Shown piece after piece: positions 28,838-37,242 of a stretch of 64,000 nucleotides of DNA. The stretch lies in contig NZ_LWHM01000034.1 in the NCBI RefSeq assembly GCF_001642735.1, positions 71,152 through 135,151 on the forward strand, written 5' to 3'. This DNA comes from Pseudohongiella nitratireducens. GTDB taxonomy: Bacteria > Pseudomonadota > Gammaproteobacteria > Pseudomonadales > Pseudohongiellaceae. Each line of letters begins with the position of its first letter. Position 1 is the stretch's first letter. Both the position numbers and the translations under genes were made by a program. The notes under the pieces are model-generated. The model worked only from the letters and a program-made list of their open reading frames with translations, did no database searches and had not been told where the DNA came from.

Positions 28838-29207
28838 TTTTGTTTTTCCTTCTCTTCCCGACACCTTCTGTGGGGAAAACCAGACGCCAGACACGCCCGT
28901 GAACCCATCACTGGGGGGCTCGGCGTCGGACATCCATGTCCGCCGACGGTCTGGCTTTTGAATGTACTATCAGTTTTCCCTGCGACAATCGGCGAATTAC
29001 CTGGATAGATATGCATGCAGTACTATTCAGATAGTCGTGGGCACGCCTATATCTGTCGAAATGCGGTTGTGACGCTTTGAATATTGCGATAACAGTTAGT
29101 TAGAGTGGGTACCGGATAAATATACGTGCCTGGATAGTGTGCAGCGGGATAGAGAATGTGCGCCTGCGCACTAATATAATGTTATGCAACCGCCCAGGAT
29201 CTAAGGG
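28838..29207. other. gene-free interval between lpxH and the first cassette gene
   Basis: About 370 nt. The left part holds a foldback (28872-28980) that may terminate lpxH transcription. The right part is less G+C-rich and shows no gene. In an integron this is where the integrase gene or attI site would lie, but no integrase fragment is readable on either strand. A GTTATGC sequence at 29181-29187 resembles an integron core site (GTTRRRY, one mismatch), 20 nt before the Nudix start. Confidence 0.55.
28872..28980. repeat. nested palindromic element downstream of lpxH (REP-like)
   Basis: An outer pair ggggaaaac / gttttccc and a middle pair aaaaccagac / gtctggctttt enclose a compact palindrome ggacat-cc-atgtcc at about 28927-28940. 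It may work as terminator or be a dispersed repeat; other copies cannot be sought in this window alone. Confidence 0.6.
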
Positions 29208-29669
29208 ATGTCTGAAACAATAGTATGTGTGGGTACCGTGGTCTACCGGGATGATAAAATTTTGCTGGCTCGCCAGGCAAAAGGTCACTCTTTGGAAGGG
29301 CAGTGGACCATTCCGTGGGGAAGACTTGATAGAGGGGAATCCCCAATGATGGCAGCCCTGCGAGAGACGTTTGAAGAAGCTGGCATAGTTGCCGAAGTCG
29401 AGGGTCTTCTCGGGGTCCAGGAACTGCCGTCGCCTTGGTCTGGCTGGCTTGGGTTGATATATCTATGTAAACACATCAGTGGAGACCCGGAACCTCAAGA
29501 TTGGGAGATGGATGCCGCGAGATACTTTACCATAGCGGAAATCGCTATGATGAATGAACCAGTTGAGCCTCTATCAGCATGGTTAGCTGATCGCTTCTAC
29601 AAGGAAGAACTAAATATAATTCCCCCTCACCTATCCAACCCATTGAAACCAGAGGGATCATTTCTTTGA
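29208..29669 (+). CDS. Nudix hydrolase (cassette gene)
   Basis: A 153-residue hydrolase with a full Nudix box (GRLDRGESPMMAALRETFEE followed by AG), which binds the metal for cleavage of nucleoside diphosphates linked to another group. The N-terminal VGTVVYRDDKILLARQAK and WTIPWGRL fit ADP-ribose or NADH pyrophosphatase-like members, but the substrate cannot be read. It stands alone, and its stop codon is 7 nt from an attC site, so it is the first recognisable gene of the cassette array. Confidence 0.88.
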   Translation: MSETIVCVGTVVYRDDKILLARQAKGHSLEGQWTIPWGRLDRGESPMMAALRETFEEAGIVAEVEGLLGVQELPSPWSGWLGLIYLCKHISGDPEPQDWEMDAARYFTIAEIAMMNEPVEPLSAWLADRFYKEELNIIPPHLSNPLKPEGSFL

Positions 29670-29675
29670 TAAATT

Positions 29676-29755
29676 GCCTAACAAAGTCATCAACGTCGCG
29701 CCTTCGGCGCCGGACGCAGCACTACGTGCCGCGCCGGTTATGAACAGCGTTAGAC
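29676..29755 (+). other. integron attC site 1 (80 nt)
   Basis: The left simple site GCCTAAC fits RYYYAAC, and the right core GTTAGAC fits GTTRRRY. The two are nearly complementary. Inner arms gtcatcaacg and ggttatgaac also pair, with one extra base on one side, as in real attC sites. The centre contains cgcgccttcggcgccgga, shared with attC 2 and 4. It directly follows the Nudix gene. Confidence 0.85.
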
Positions 29756-29793
29756 GGCGATCCCTGCTCCAGCCCTGGGGCGTAAAATTGACC

Positions 29794-29821
29794 TTGCAAT
29801 TCGTATCCCGTGGGATACAAT
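29794..29821 (+). promoter_or_regulatory. promoter and palindromic operator of the toxin-antitoxin cassette
   Basis: TTGCAA (29794-29799) and TACAAT (29816-29821) are 16 nt apart. A 16-nt palindrome, gtatcccgtgggatac (29803-29818), fills the spacer and overlaps the -10 element. This placement is typical of autoregulation by the antitoxin. The binding protein would be the HTH antitoxin at 30116, an inference from position. Confidence 0.7.
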
Positions 29822-30126
29822 AACTGCATAAAAAGGATTCAAACTACCAGTCAGTTCGCCAAATGGCTGGATCGCCTAAAGGATTTAAGCGGCCGGGCTC
29901 GGGTACAGACCCGTATTCAGCGTTTAGCGCTTGGTAATCCTGGCAAACACCGGAACCTTAAGAACGGATAAAGGTCGATGTGGGACCTGGATATCGAGTT
30001 TATTACACCGAACGCGACGATGTGCTGATCATCCTGCTCTGCGGTGGGGATAAATCAAGCCAGAACGGCGATATTCAACTGGCCTACGAATTGGTAAAAG
30101 GCTTGGAGTCAGGCAATGACAACTAA
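29810..30126 (+). pseudogene. RelE/HigB-like toxin, frameshifted remnant
   Basis: Conceptual translation from GTG 29810 gives TTSQFAKWLDRLKDLSGRAR, then LALGNPGKHRNLKNG and a stop at 29969-29971. A second frame resumes at 29971 with KVDVGPGYRVYYTERDDVLI and continues through LLCGGDKSSQ to a stop at 30126. Together these match the addiction module killer family (RelE/ParE superfamily), which has about four extra residues (an SEL-type segment) at the join. A small deletion of about 13 nt explains both the frame change and the missing residues. The ribonuclease toxin should be inactive. Its end overlaps the antitoxin start. Confidence 0.85.
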
Positions 30127-30409
30127 ACTTCATGATTACGATGTGGCAAAACATCTTCGTACCCCGGAAGAGATGGCTGCCTATCTTGAGGCTGCTATTG
30201 AAGAAAGCGACGGGGATGCCGTGTTTATCGCAATGGCGCTCGGAGATATTGCCCGTGCAAAAGGCATGGCGGAACTATCGAGGGAGACTGGACTTGGGCG
30301 CGAGAGCTTGTACAAAGCACTGTCAGCGGAAGGTAATCCTCAACTTGGCACTGTGCTGAAAGTAGCCAAGGCGCTTGGTCTGCAGTTTCATGTCAAACCC
30401 GCAGCCTAA
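30116..30409 (+). CDS. HTH antitoxin of an addiction module (orphaned)
   Basis: A 97-residue protein of the addiction module antidote family (HigA-like, XRE-type helix-turn-helix). The N-terminal DYDVAKHLRTPEEMAAYLEA and the helix-turn-helix region (GMAELSRETGLGRESLYKAL, then PQLGTVLKVAKALGL) are typical. The ATG overlaps the end of the disrupted toxin frame. With the toxin broken it can act only as an antitoxin for a related toxin elsewhere or as a repressor of its own promoter. Confidence 0.92.
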   Translation: MTTKLHDYDVAKHLRTPEEMAAYLEAAIEESDGDAVFIAMALGDIARAKGMAELSRETGLGRESLYKALSAEGNPQLGTVLKVAKALGLQFHVKPAA

Positions 30410-30436
30410 GTTCACTATCTATTCAAGAGTAAAGCC

Positions 30437-30514
30437 GTCTAACCAGGCGCAGCAGTTCGCGCCTTCAGCGCTCGGATGGCAGCTGCGCTGCCACCGCTGT
30501 GCGCGGCGTTAAAG
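30437..30514 (+). other. integron attC site 2 (78 nt)
   Basis: The left site GTCTAAC fits RYYYAAC exactly. The right site GTTAAAG departs from GTTRRRY at the last base. Arms ggcgcagcag and ccgctgtgcgc pair with an extra base. The centre ttcgcgccttcagcgctcgga closely matches attC 1 and 4. It follows the antitoxin stop by 28 nt. Confidence 0.8.
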
Positions 30515-30680
30515 CTTGTAGCAATTTGATTCCTTTCCTTATCTCTAACTCCTCCAGGCTTGTATCTAAAATCTTCGTTGCATGTAGATAATTAATCTCC
30601 TAAAATGTAATTAGTTTCCGCGACATTAAGTATATAAAACCCCATATATCAATAATTTATATTCATTTTATGTAAATATT

Positions 30681-31826
30681 ATGAACAAAGTGAAGGATTT
30701 TAATCTAAGGCTTGTCAGTCCAAGCTTTGATTCTCAGCTAACAGACACCCTTATAGAGCTCAATCATCTGCGAAAGCTCAAGTTGCAAGGCTCAACAGCG
30801 CCTTGGATATTCTTTCAGCTAAAAAATATCTTCCATATCTTAGAAAGCGTTGGTTCCGCCAGAATCGAGGGTAATCGGACTACCATTTCTGAGTACATTG
30901 AAAGGAAAATTGAGCACCAAGAGCGCTCAAGTGAGCGGTTCTCAGAAATCGCTAATGTTGAAGCCGCCATGGATTTTATCGAAGAGAGTATTGATGAAGG
31001 TACAGAGATAACGCACCACTTCATCAGAGAGCTTCATCACCTGGTTGTAGGCGAACTAAGTGATGAGGGTGACAGAACACCTGGGGCGTACCGAACATGG
31101 AACGTTGAGATATCTAAGTCCACACACATACCACCTGATCCTATCCAAGTACAATCTCATATGGATGAATTTCTTGAGTTCATCAACGAAAAAGCCCCGG
31201 ATAAATATGACCTATTGAAAACAGCGATTGCACATCATAGATTTACTTGGATACACCCATTTGGTAATGGCAATGGTCGTGTAGTTAGGTTGTTAACCTA
31301 TGCATTGCTAATTAAATATGGATTTAATGTCAAAGACGGGAAGATCCTAAATCCTACTGCCGTATTTTGTAATGATCGAGACTTATATTATGAAAAGCTT
31401 TCGGAGGCCGATTTAGGAGATGATACATCTTTGCTAAATTGGTGTGACTATGTACTAACAGGGATACTTGAGGAAGTAACAAAAGTTAACAAGTTGTTGG
31501 ACTTTGACTATTTGTACCAAATTATTTTGGTTCCTACGATTAATCTAGGCATCGATAGAGGCTACCTAAATAAAGAGGAAGCCAAAGTTCTGAATATTGG
31601 TATTAAAAAACAAAAGTTCAAAGCCAATGAGTTGGATGCGGTCCTTGAGGCGCTTACCTCAAGGCAAAGAACGCACCTTATTGCTAAAATGAAAGATTCT
31701 GGGTTTATCCGGCCATTGAAAGAAAAGGGGCGAACATACTGCGTTAGTTTTATGAATAATTTTCTCATGAGAAGCTTAATTCAAGTTTTGGAGAAAGAAA
31801 ATTTTATTCCTCCAATTAATCAGTAA
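30681..31826 (+). CDS. class II Fic domain protein (cassette gene)
   Basis: A 381-residue Fic protein, an enzyme class that transfers AMP from ATP to target proteins. The active-site motif is HPFGNGNGR (His about residue 192), where most have Asp or Glu in place of the second Asn. An N-terminal inhibitory helix motif SxxxEG is present at SARIEGN (residues 59-65), which makes it class II and self-inhibited. The flap region (AYRTWNVEISKS) and a C-terminal winged-helix-like part are present. The gene is strongly AT-rich compared with its surroundings, as is its 170-nt upstream region, pointing to foreign origin. Its stop lies 2 nt before attC 3. The target is unknown. Confidence 0.9.
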   Translation: MNKVKDFNLRLVSPSFDSQLTDTLIELNHLRKLKLQGSTAPWIFFQLKNIFHILESVGSARIEGNRTTISEYIERKIEHQERSSERFSEIANVEAAMDFIEESIDEGTEITHHFIRELHHLVVGELSDEGDRTPGAYRTWNVEISKSTHIPPDPIQVQSHMDEFLEFINEKAPDKYDLLKTAIAHHRFTWIHPFGNGNGRVVRLLTYALLIKYGFNVKDGKILNPTAVFCNDRDLYYEKLSEADLGDDTSLLNWCDYVLTGILEEVTKVNKLLDFDYLYQIILVPTINLGIDRGYLNKEEAKVLNIGIKKQKFKANELDAVLEALTSRQRTHLIAKMKDSGFIRPLKEKGRTYCVSFMNNFLMRSLIQVLEKENFIPPINQ

Positions 31827-31828
31827 TG

Positions 31829-31885
31829 CTTTAACAAATCAAAGCACTCGGACGCAGCGAAGCTGCGCTGAATGCAGCGTTAGAC
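31829..31885 (+). other. integron attC site 3 (57 nt, compact)
   Basis: Left CTTTAAC (first base off consensus) and right core GTTAGAC enclose a short foldback, acgcagc-gaa-gctgcg. At 57 nt it is at the lower limit for attC sites and lacks the centre shared by the others. It lies immediately after the fic stop codon. Confidence 0.7.
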
Positions 31886-31927
31886 CTGAAAAGACACTCA
31901 TTAAAAAATAGAAAGCCCATTGAATAA

Positions 31928-32293
31928 ATGCATTTGATCAATGACTCCGGACATCGTTTTGTAATGACATATGATGGTTATCACGCCAAAATTGAGTATG
32001 ACGCAGAGTTAGATACATTTAGAGGCGAGATTCTAGGGTTGAATGGAGGCGCAGATTTTTATGGCCGCAACCCGAAGGAACTACGGGCAGAATTTAAGAG
32101 GTCGTTACACGCCTTTCTTGAGGTATGCAAAGAGAAAGGTATTGAGCCTCGTCGCCATTATTCAGGCAAATTTAACCTCCGAATCCCGCCGGAGCTGCAT
32201 GAACAACTGGCGATCACTGCACAGGCAAAAGGTACAAGCGTCAATAAACTCGCTCAAGAGGCACTTCAGAAAGAGATACGAGATGCCGGCTAA
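31928..32293 (+). CDS. HicB-family antitoxin without a HicA partner
   Basis: A 121-residue protein. The N-terminal degraded RNase H-like fold (YDGYHAKIEYDAELDTFRGE, then LRAEFKRSLHAFLEVCKEKG) and the C-terminal ribbon-helix-helix (SGKFNLRIPPELHEQLAI, then GTSVNKLAQEAL) are typical of HicB. No hicA frame lies in the 33-100 nt on either side. Orphan HicB genes are frequent in integron cassettes. The ATG at 31928 is used; an internal ATG at 31964 gives a more typical family length. Its stop codon lies inside the left simple site of attC 4. Confidence 0.88.
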   Translation: MHLINDSGHRFVMTYDGYHAKIEYDAELDTFRGEILGLNGGADFYGRNPKELRAEFKRSLHAFLEVCKEKGIEPRRHYSGKFNLRIPPELHEQLAITAQAKGTSVNKLAQEALQKEIRDAG

Positions 32294-32357
32294 CAATCTC
32301 ATGCAGTTCGCGCCTTCGGCGCCGGATGCAACTTGGAGAGTTCAGTGAACGTTGAGC
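32288..32357 (+). other. partial attC site 4 (left half intact)
   Basis: The left site GGCTAAC and the shared centre cgcgccttcggcgccgga (32309-32326) are clear. The right half loses the expected complement after ggatgcaact. A GTTGAGC at 32351-32357 fits GTTRRRY, but its neighbourhood does not pair with the left arm. It is probably truncated, marking the end of the recognisable array. Confidence 0.6.
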
Positions 32358-32821
32358 GTATTTTTATTTGCCCAGAACGTGGTGTGAAGCAAATTGAATG
32401 TGAAAGAATCACAGTCAAAATTGGAATGGGGGTATTAGGTGATCGAAACTTCGGAAAAAATATCTATCCCGGTCAAAATATCACATTGGTAGAAGCAGAA
32501 GAGATCGAGCGCTTCTGCTCAGAAAACCAACTAGCAAAAAATCTATCAATCACGCGCCGAAATATTGTGACCAGAGGCGTAAAATTAAATAATCTTGTGA
32601 ATAAAGAGTTCAGTATTGGTACAGTAAGATTACGTGGAGTTGAGCTTTGTGAACCATGCAGTCTTCTTGGAAAAAACCTAAGTTCTGAGTCACTTCCTGC
32701 TTCAGCAGTCATAAAACGCTGGCTTCACCGTGGCGGCCTGCGAGCAGATGTACTAAGCAATGGAGAAATCATCCGTGGAAATCATATTGCTATCACCTAT
32801 GAGCCTTCTCCGAGTCAATAG
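32345..32821 (+). CDS. MOSC domain protein
   Basis: A roughly 158-residue MOSC (molybdenum cofactor sulfurase C-terminal) protein. It has NVERIFICPERGVKQ, GMGVLGDRNFGKN, SITRRNIVTRG, GVELCEPCSLL and HRGGLRADVLSNGEI, the last including the conserved Arg-Ala region. Stand-alone MOSC proteins are thought to carry sulfur via a conserved Cys (the CEPC motif here) toward metal cofactors or in detoxification. The gene is AT-rich. The start is uncertain: GTG at 32345 or TTG at 32333, both inside the partial attC, so translation may begin on sequence donated by the preceding cassette. Confidence 0.82.
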   Translation: MNVERIFICPERGVKQIECERITVKIGMGVLGDRNFGKNIYPGQNITLVEAEEIERFCSENQLAKNLSITRRNIVTRGVKLNNLVNKEFSIGTVRLRGVELCEPCSLLGKNLSSESLPASAVIKRWLHRGGLRADVLSNGEIIRGNHIAITYEPSPSQ

Positions 32822-33143
32822 GCAATAGTTTTTTGATTGGCCGCGACAGCGGTCAATATCAATTCCCTGAGCGTGTGACCCTACTTCATCTGTCATCGTT
32901 GGCTGTGAGTGACTTACAGCAAACACCTATTGAGGCTCACTTATTGTGGTTGAGCATTTAGCGGTCGAAGGTGGTCATGCTTCAGTATTAGACCATTTTG
33001 ATGAAGTCTCAAACTTTCTCCAAACTACTTTGATGCTAGAAAACTCATTGGAATGTCCAAGATAGTTACGTGCCGGCCTGATGTTCCACTGTTTGTATAT
33101 GAAACCTTCTGGAGATTCAGGCCACAATCCTGAAGAAAGACAT
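32822..33143. other. gene-free interval between MOSC and CPBP genes
   Basis: About 320 nt. A weak inverted repeat (ttgattggccgc / gcggtcaatatcaa) lies just after the MOSC stop and could terminate it. I see no attC core, no integrase fragment and no supported gene. Confidence 0.55.
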
Positions 33144-33911
33144 ATGATACCTGATAGTATTAAATTCCCGCGACTGAAGCTTGGTTTGCTCCTGTTCCTT
33201 GCAGGCTTGCTTGGCGTGGCTGCACTTGTCGTAACGTTACTTCCCCAGATTTGTGACGATGTGTCTCTCCCTGCCCCCTTATGGCTGGTAATGGTGGCAA
33301 GCATCACGCAGAGTGCGCTGCTTGTCGCACTCGCCGTGTGGCTGGGCGTGTTACTGACACCCAGAATAGGTCTTAGCGCTCCGGCTTTTGAAGCCATGGT
33401 GACCGCCAGATCAGTAATGACAGCACTACGGCCCCAGATCTTTCCAGGACTCATTGCCGGCGTACTGGGAGGGATCGGACTCTTTGCGATTGGTGGTTAC
33501 GCCTCACCGGCGGTGATTGCCGGTGCGGAACAGCAGTTCACCATCCCGCTTCTTGCCCGCTTGCTATACGGTGGTATCACAGAAGAGCTGCTTTTGCGTT
33601 GGGGTGTCATGACGCTGCTAACCTGGATAGCCTGGCGACTTTTGCAACGTCAAAAAGGTACACCACAGCCTGTCTTTGTATGGCTTGCCATTGTGGTCAG
33701 TGCACTCTTATTCGGCGCAGGTCACCTGCCAGCTGCAGCTATGCAGGTCGAGGAACTGACGGCTGGATTGATAATGTTCGTGGTGGGCGCAAATACTGCC
33801 TTCGGTGTGCTCTTCGGCTACCTCTTCTGGCGATATGGCTTGGAAGCAGCCATTTTCGCTCACGCGCTTTCACATGTGGTGAGCTATATCATTGCCATGC
33901 CAGCAGCATAG
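33144..33911 (+). CDS. CPBP/CAAX-type intramembrane protease
   Basis: A 255-residue membrane protein with about seven helices and the Abi/CPBP motifs: EExxxR in GGITEELLLRWG, FGAGHLP, and HALSHVV near the end. These form the Glu/His active site of Rce1-type proteases. Bacterial members mature or degrade small peptides or serve in immunity and bacteriocin tolerance; its substrate is not known. I chose the ATG at 33144 after a GAAGAAAG sequence. It follows the cassette array but has a base composition like the core genome, so it is probably resident. Confidence 0.85.
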   Translation: MIPDSIKFPRLKLGLLLFLAGLLGVAALVVTLLPQICDDVSLPAPLWLVMVASITQSALLVALAVWLGVLLTPRIGLSAPAFEAMVTARSVMTALRPQIFPGLIAGVLGGIGLFAIGGYASPAVIAGAEQQFTIPLLARLLYGGITEELLLRWGVMTLLTWIAWRLLQRQKGTPQPVFVWLAIVVSALLFGAGHLPAAAMQVEELTAGLIMFVVGANTAFGVLFGYLFWRYGLEAAIFAHALSHVVSYIIAMPAA

Positions 33912-33944
33912 CCCCTGGCTTAAGAGGCCGGATCAAGAACACGC

Positions 33945-34415
33945 TCACAAAGACTGCGCCCCCTCCCCCCGATACTCCGGAAAATACCGCTGCAAATGCG
34001 CCTCCGCCAACGCCAGCAACCGCAAATCCAGATCCTCCGCCAGGTCTGCCAATGACATCGACTGCCACTCTGGCCGCACCTCGACCCCTACATCAGCCAG
34101 GTTATCCAGCTTGCCATGGCGCTTCTTCAGCAGGTTATGCAACCAGATCGCCGGTGACAGGTCCGGGTTACAGGGCACACTGTGACGTCGCAGGCCAGCT
34201 GCCAGATCGTCTTCCGAGCGAATGATAAAGCGCGCATCTACCAGTGGTATGACCAGCGCTTCTACCCGGTTCAGTACTGCCTGTTTTTCAACCTCGCTAT
34301 ACAGATTCCAGTTGATCACTTCGAACCCGAAACGCTTGCAGCCCCGGCATATCCGGTCGCCGAAGGAAGTGGCCGAGCAAACGCCAATACAGGGTGTACG
34401 TACTTTTTGTTGCAT
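33945..34415 (-). CDS. DUF1289 domain protein
   Basis: A 156-residue protein. The N-terminal cysteine-rich block TPCIGVCSATSFGDRICRGCKR is the DUF1289 signature and may bind a metal. The part after residue 60 is helical and conserved in this type of longer homologue (WLHNLLKKRHGKLDNL). Function unknown. It is divergent from acnB and convergent with the CPBP gene. Confidence 0.85.
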   Translation of the reverse strand: MQQKVRTPCIGVCSATSFGDRICRGCKRFGFEVINWNLYSEVEKQAVLNRVEALVIPLVDARFIIRSEDDLAAGLRRHSVPCNPDLSPAIWLHNLLKKRHGKLDNLADVGVEVRPEWQSMSLADLAEDLDLRLLALAEAHLQRYFPEYRGEGAQSL

Positions 34416-34521
34416 GATGAAACTGCCGTGAAACTGGAAATTTCAGCCATTTTACACTAAAATAGCGACCCATTTTTCACCGCTTACCCGATTTACCATT
34501 ATTAACCTGAAGGGGAATACT

Positions 34522-37116
34522 GTGTTAGAAGCCTATCGTAAACACGTAGCCGAACGGGCTGAACAGGGCATCGTGCCCAAACCTCTGGATGCAGCGCAGG
34601 TTGCCGACCTGGTTGAATTGCTAAAAGCACCGCCAGCAGGCGAAGAAGAATTCATCCTGGACCTGATCAGCAATCGCGTACCGGCTGGTGTGGACGAAGC
34701 GGCCTATGTCAAAGCCGGCTTTCTGTCAGCCCTCGCCAAAGGCGAAGCGACTTCTCCACTGATCGATCGCAAGCACGCGGTCAAACTGCTGGGCACCATG
34801 CTCGGTGGTTACAACATCAACACGCTGGTGGAATTGCTGGACGACGCGGATCTGGCAGAAGCTGCTGCGGAAGAACTGAAACACACCCTGCTGATGTTTG
34901 ACGCATTCCATGATGTGGAAGAAAAAATGCAGGCTGGCAACGCACACGCCAAAGCCCTGATCGAGAGCTGGGCCGATGCCGAGTGGTTCAAAGCGCGCAA
35001 ACCGGTTCCTGAGAAAATGACGGTCACGGTATTCAAGGTTCCTGGTGAGACAAACACTGACGACCTGTCGCCAGCACCTGATGCCTGGTCTCGTCCTGAT
35101 ATCCCGTTGCATGCACTGGCCATGTACAAAATGCCACGTGAAGGTGTAACCAATGCCAGCGAGCAGATTGAAGAACTGAAAGAAAAGGGCCACCCGGTTG
35201 CCCTGGTCGGCGACGTGGTAGGTACAGGCTCTTCTCGTAAGTCCGCCACCAACTCCGTGCTGTGGAAAATCGGTGATGACATTCCTTACATCCCTAACAA
35301 GCGCAATGGTGGTGTTTGTATCGGTGGCAAAATCGCACCTATTTTCTTCAACACCATGGAAGATGCCGGTGCTCTGCCATTTGAGTGTGACGTAGAAAAC
35401 ATGGAAACCGGTGACGTGTTAGATATCTACCCTTACGAGGGTAAGGTCATGCGTCATGGTACAGACGAACTGGTCTGCGAATTCCAACTGAAAACTGACG
35501 TGTTGCTGGACGAAGTGCGTGCCGGTGGCCGTATCCCGCTGATCATTGGTCGCGGTCTGACGGACAAGGCCCGAACTTCACTGGGTCTTGGCCCTGCCAA
35601 AGATTTCCGCAAGCCATTTACTGTCGAAGAAAGTGGCAAAGGCTTTACCCTGGCCCAGAAAATGGTGGGTAAAGCCTGTGGCGTTAAGGGCGTTCGCCCT
35701 GGCAGCTACTGCGAACCGAAAATGACGACGGTTGGCTCTCAGGATACGACCGGTCCAATGACCCGTGACGAGCTCAAAGATCTGGCCTGTCTCGGCTTCT
35801 CTGCTGACCTGGTCATGCAGTCTTTCTGTCACACGGCCGCTTATCCCAAGCCTGTTGATATCGATACCCAGCACACACTGCCTGATTTCATTCAGACCCG
35901 TGGCGGTGTTGCCCTGCGTCCGGGTGACGGCATCATCCACAGCTGGCTGAACCGCATGCTGTTACCTGACACCGTCGGTACCGGTGGTGACTCACACACC
36001 CGTTTCCCGCTGGGCATTTCCTTCCCGGCTGGCTCCGGCCTGGTAGCGTTTGCTGCTGCCACAGGTGTTATGCCACTGGACATGCCTGAGTCGGTACTGG
36101 TTCGTTTCAAAGGTGAAATGCAGCCAGGTATCACTCTCCGTGATCTGGTTAATGCCATTCCTTATGCTGCGATCCAGTCTGGTGACTTAACCGTCGCCAA
36201 GAAAGGCAAGAAGAACATCTTCTCTGGCCGTATCCTGGAAATCGAAGGTCTGCCTGACCTGAAAGTGGAGCAGGCATTTGAGCTGTCTGACGCCTCTGCC
36301 GAACGTTCAGCGGCTGGCTGTACGATCAACCTGGGCAAAGAGCCAATCATCGAGTACTTCAAGTCCAACATCACCCTGCTGCGCTGGATGATCAGCGAAG
36401 GCTACGGCGATGCCCGTACACTGGAGCGTCGTGCCCAGGCGATGGAAGCCTGGCTGGAAGATCCTCAGTTGATGGAAGCTGACAGCGATGCCGATTACCA
36501 CAAGGTCATTGAAATTGACCTGAATGAAATCAAAGAGCCGCTGCTGGCCTGCCCGAACGATCCGGACGATGTGAAAACACTGTCTGACGTTCAGGGTACG
36601 AAAATCGATGAGGTCTTCATCGGCTCCTGTATGACCAACATTGGCCACTTCCGTGCCGCCAGTGAAGTACTGAAGCAGGTTAAGGGCACTCTGCCAACAC
36701 GCCTGTGGGTGTCTCCGCCAACGAAGATGGACCAGCACCAACTGACAGAAGAAGGCGTTTACAGCGTATTCGGTGTCGCCGGTGCACGCACGGAAATGCC
36801 TGGCTGCTCACTGTGCATGGGTAACCAGGCACGTGTGGCACCAAATTCAACGGTGATTTCAACGTCAACGCGTAACTTCCCGAACCGTCTGGGTGACGGT
36901 GCCAATGTTTACCTGGCCTCTTCCGAGCTGGCTGCGGTGGCATCTGCACTGGGCAAAATCCCCAACATGGAAGAGTACATGTCCTACATGGGTGAAGTGA
37001 AAACCATGTCTGACAGCATCTACCGTTACCTGAATTTCAACGAGATCAAGTCGTATATGGAAGCGGCTGATCGTGCCAAAGAAATTCCCGTGACTAACGT
37101 GGCTGTCACCTCTTAA
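34522..37116 (+). CDS. acnB: aconitate hydratase B
   Basis: An 864-residue aconitase of the B type, converting citrate to isocitrate in the TCA cycle (also 2-methylisocitrate metabolism in some species). The N-terminal HEAT-like domain ([20 protein letters not shown]) and the swivel domain come first, the arrangement unique to AcnB. The Fe-S cysteines are in SFCHTAAYP-type, [12 protein letters not shown] and GCSLCMGNQ regions. The start is GTG at 34522 with an AGGGG ribosome site. A strong terminator follows the gene. Confidence 0.98.
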   Translation: MLEAYRKHVAERAEQGIVPKPLDAAQVADLVELLKAPPAGEEEFILDLISNRVPAGVDEAAYVKAGFLSALAKGEATSPLIDRKHAVKLLGTMLGGYNINTLVELLDDADLAEAAAEELKHTLLMFDAFHDVEEKMQAGNAHAKALIESWADAEWFKARKPVPEKMTVTVFKVPGETNTDDLSPAPDAWSRPDIPLHALAMYKMPREGVTNASEQIEELKEKGHPVALVGDVVGTGSSRKSATNSVLWKIGDDIPYIPNKRNGGVCIGGKIAPIFFNTMEDAGALPFECDVENMETGDVLDIYPYEGKVMRHGTDELVCEFQLKTDVLLDEVRAGGRIPLIIGRGLTDKARTSLGLGPAKDFRKPFTVEESGKGFTLAQKMVGKACGVKGVRPGSYCEPKMTTVGSQDTTGPMTRDELKDLACLGFSADLVMQSFCHTAAYPKPVDIDTQHTLPDFIQTRGGVALRPGDGIIHSWLNRMLLPDTVGTGGDSHTRFPLGISFPAGSGLVAFAAATGVMPLDMPESVLVRFKGEMQPGITLRDLVNAIPYAAIQSGDLTVAKKGKKNIFSGRILEIEGLPDLKVEQAFELSDASAERSAAGCTINLGKEPIIEYFKSNITLLRWMISEGYGDARTLERRAQAMEAWLEDPQLMEADSDADYHKVIEIDLNEIKEPLLACPNDPDDVKTLSDVQGTKIDEVFIGSCMTNIGHFRAASEVLKQVKGTLPTRLWVSPPTKMDQHQLTEEGVYSVFGVAGARTEMPGCSLCMGNQARVAPNSTVISTSTRNFPNRLGDGANVYLASSELAAVASALGKIPNMEEYMSYMGEVKTMSDSIYRYLNFNEIKSYMEAADRAKEIPVTNVAVTS

Positions 37117-37136
37117 TAGAGACAGACCGCACCGTT

Positions 37137-37176
37137 AAAAAAGCCTGCCGTTCAGCATGACCGGCAGGCTTTTTTT
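37137..37176 (+). terminator. rho-independent terminator of acnB
   Basis: Perfect 12-bp stem (aaaagcctgccg / cggcaggctttt) with an 11-nt loop and a run of seven T. It lies 21 nt past the acnB stop codon. Confidence 0.92.
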
Positions 37177-37242
37177 GTCAGCCATGAGTTCACAAAGCCC
37201 ACTGACTGTTGCCTTGCAAAATCTTTTGAGCACTTTCCCCGG

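Noticed and set aside
28838-29207. Integron integrase or its remnant
   Set aside because: No frame or conserved recombinase motif (the Arg-His-Arg-Tyr set) was found on either strand. The core-like GTTATGC alone is not enough.
32975-33454. 159-residue minus-strand frame
   Set aside because: It overlaps the CPBP gene and shows no motif; a resemblance of its end to recombinase C-termini is too weak to use.
33599-34225. 208-residue plus-strand frame overlapping the CPBP gene and DUF1289 gene
   Set aside because: It overlaps two real genes and is Pro/Ala-rich without domains.
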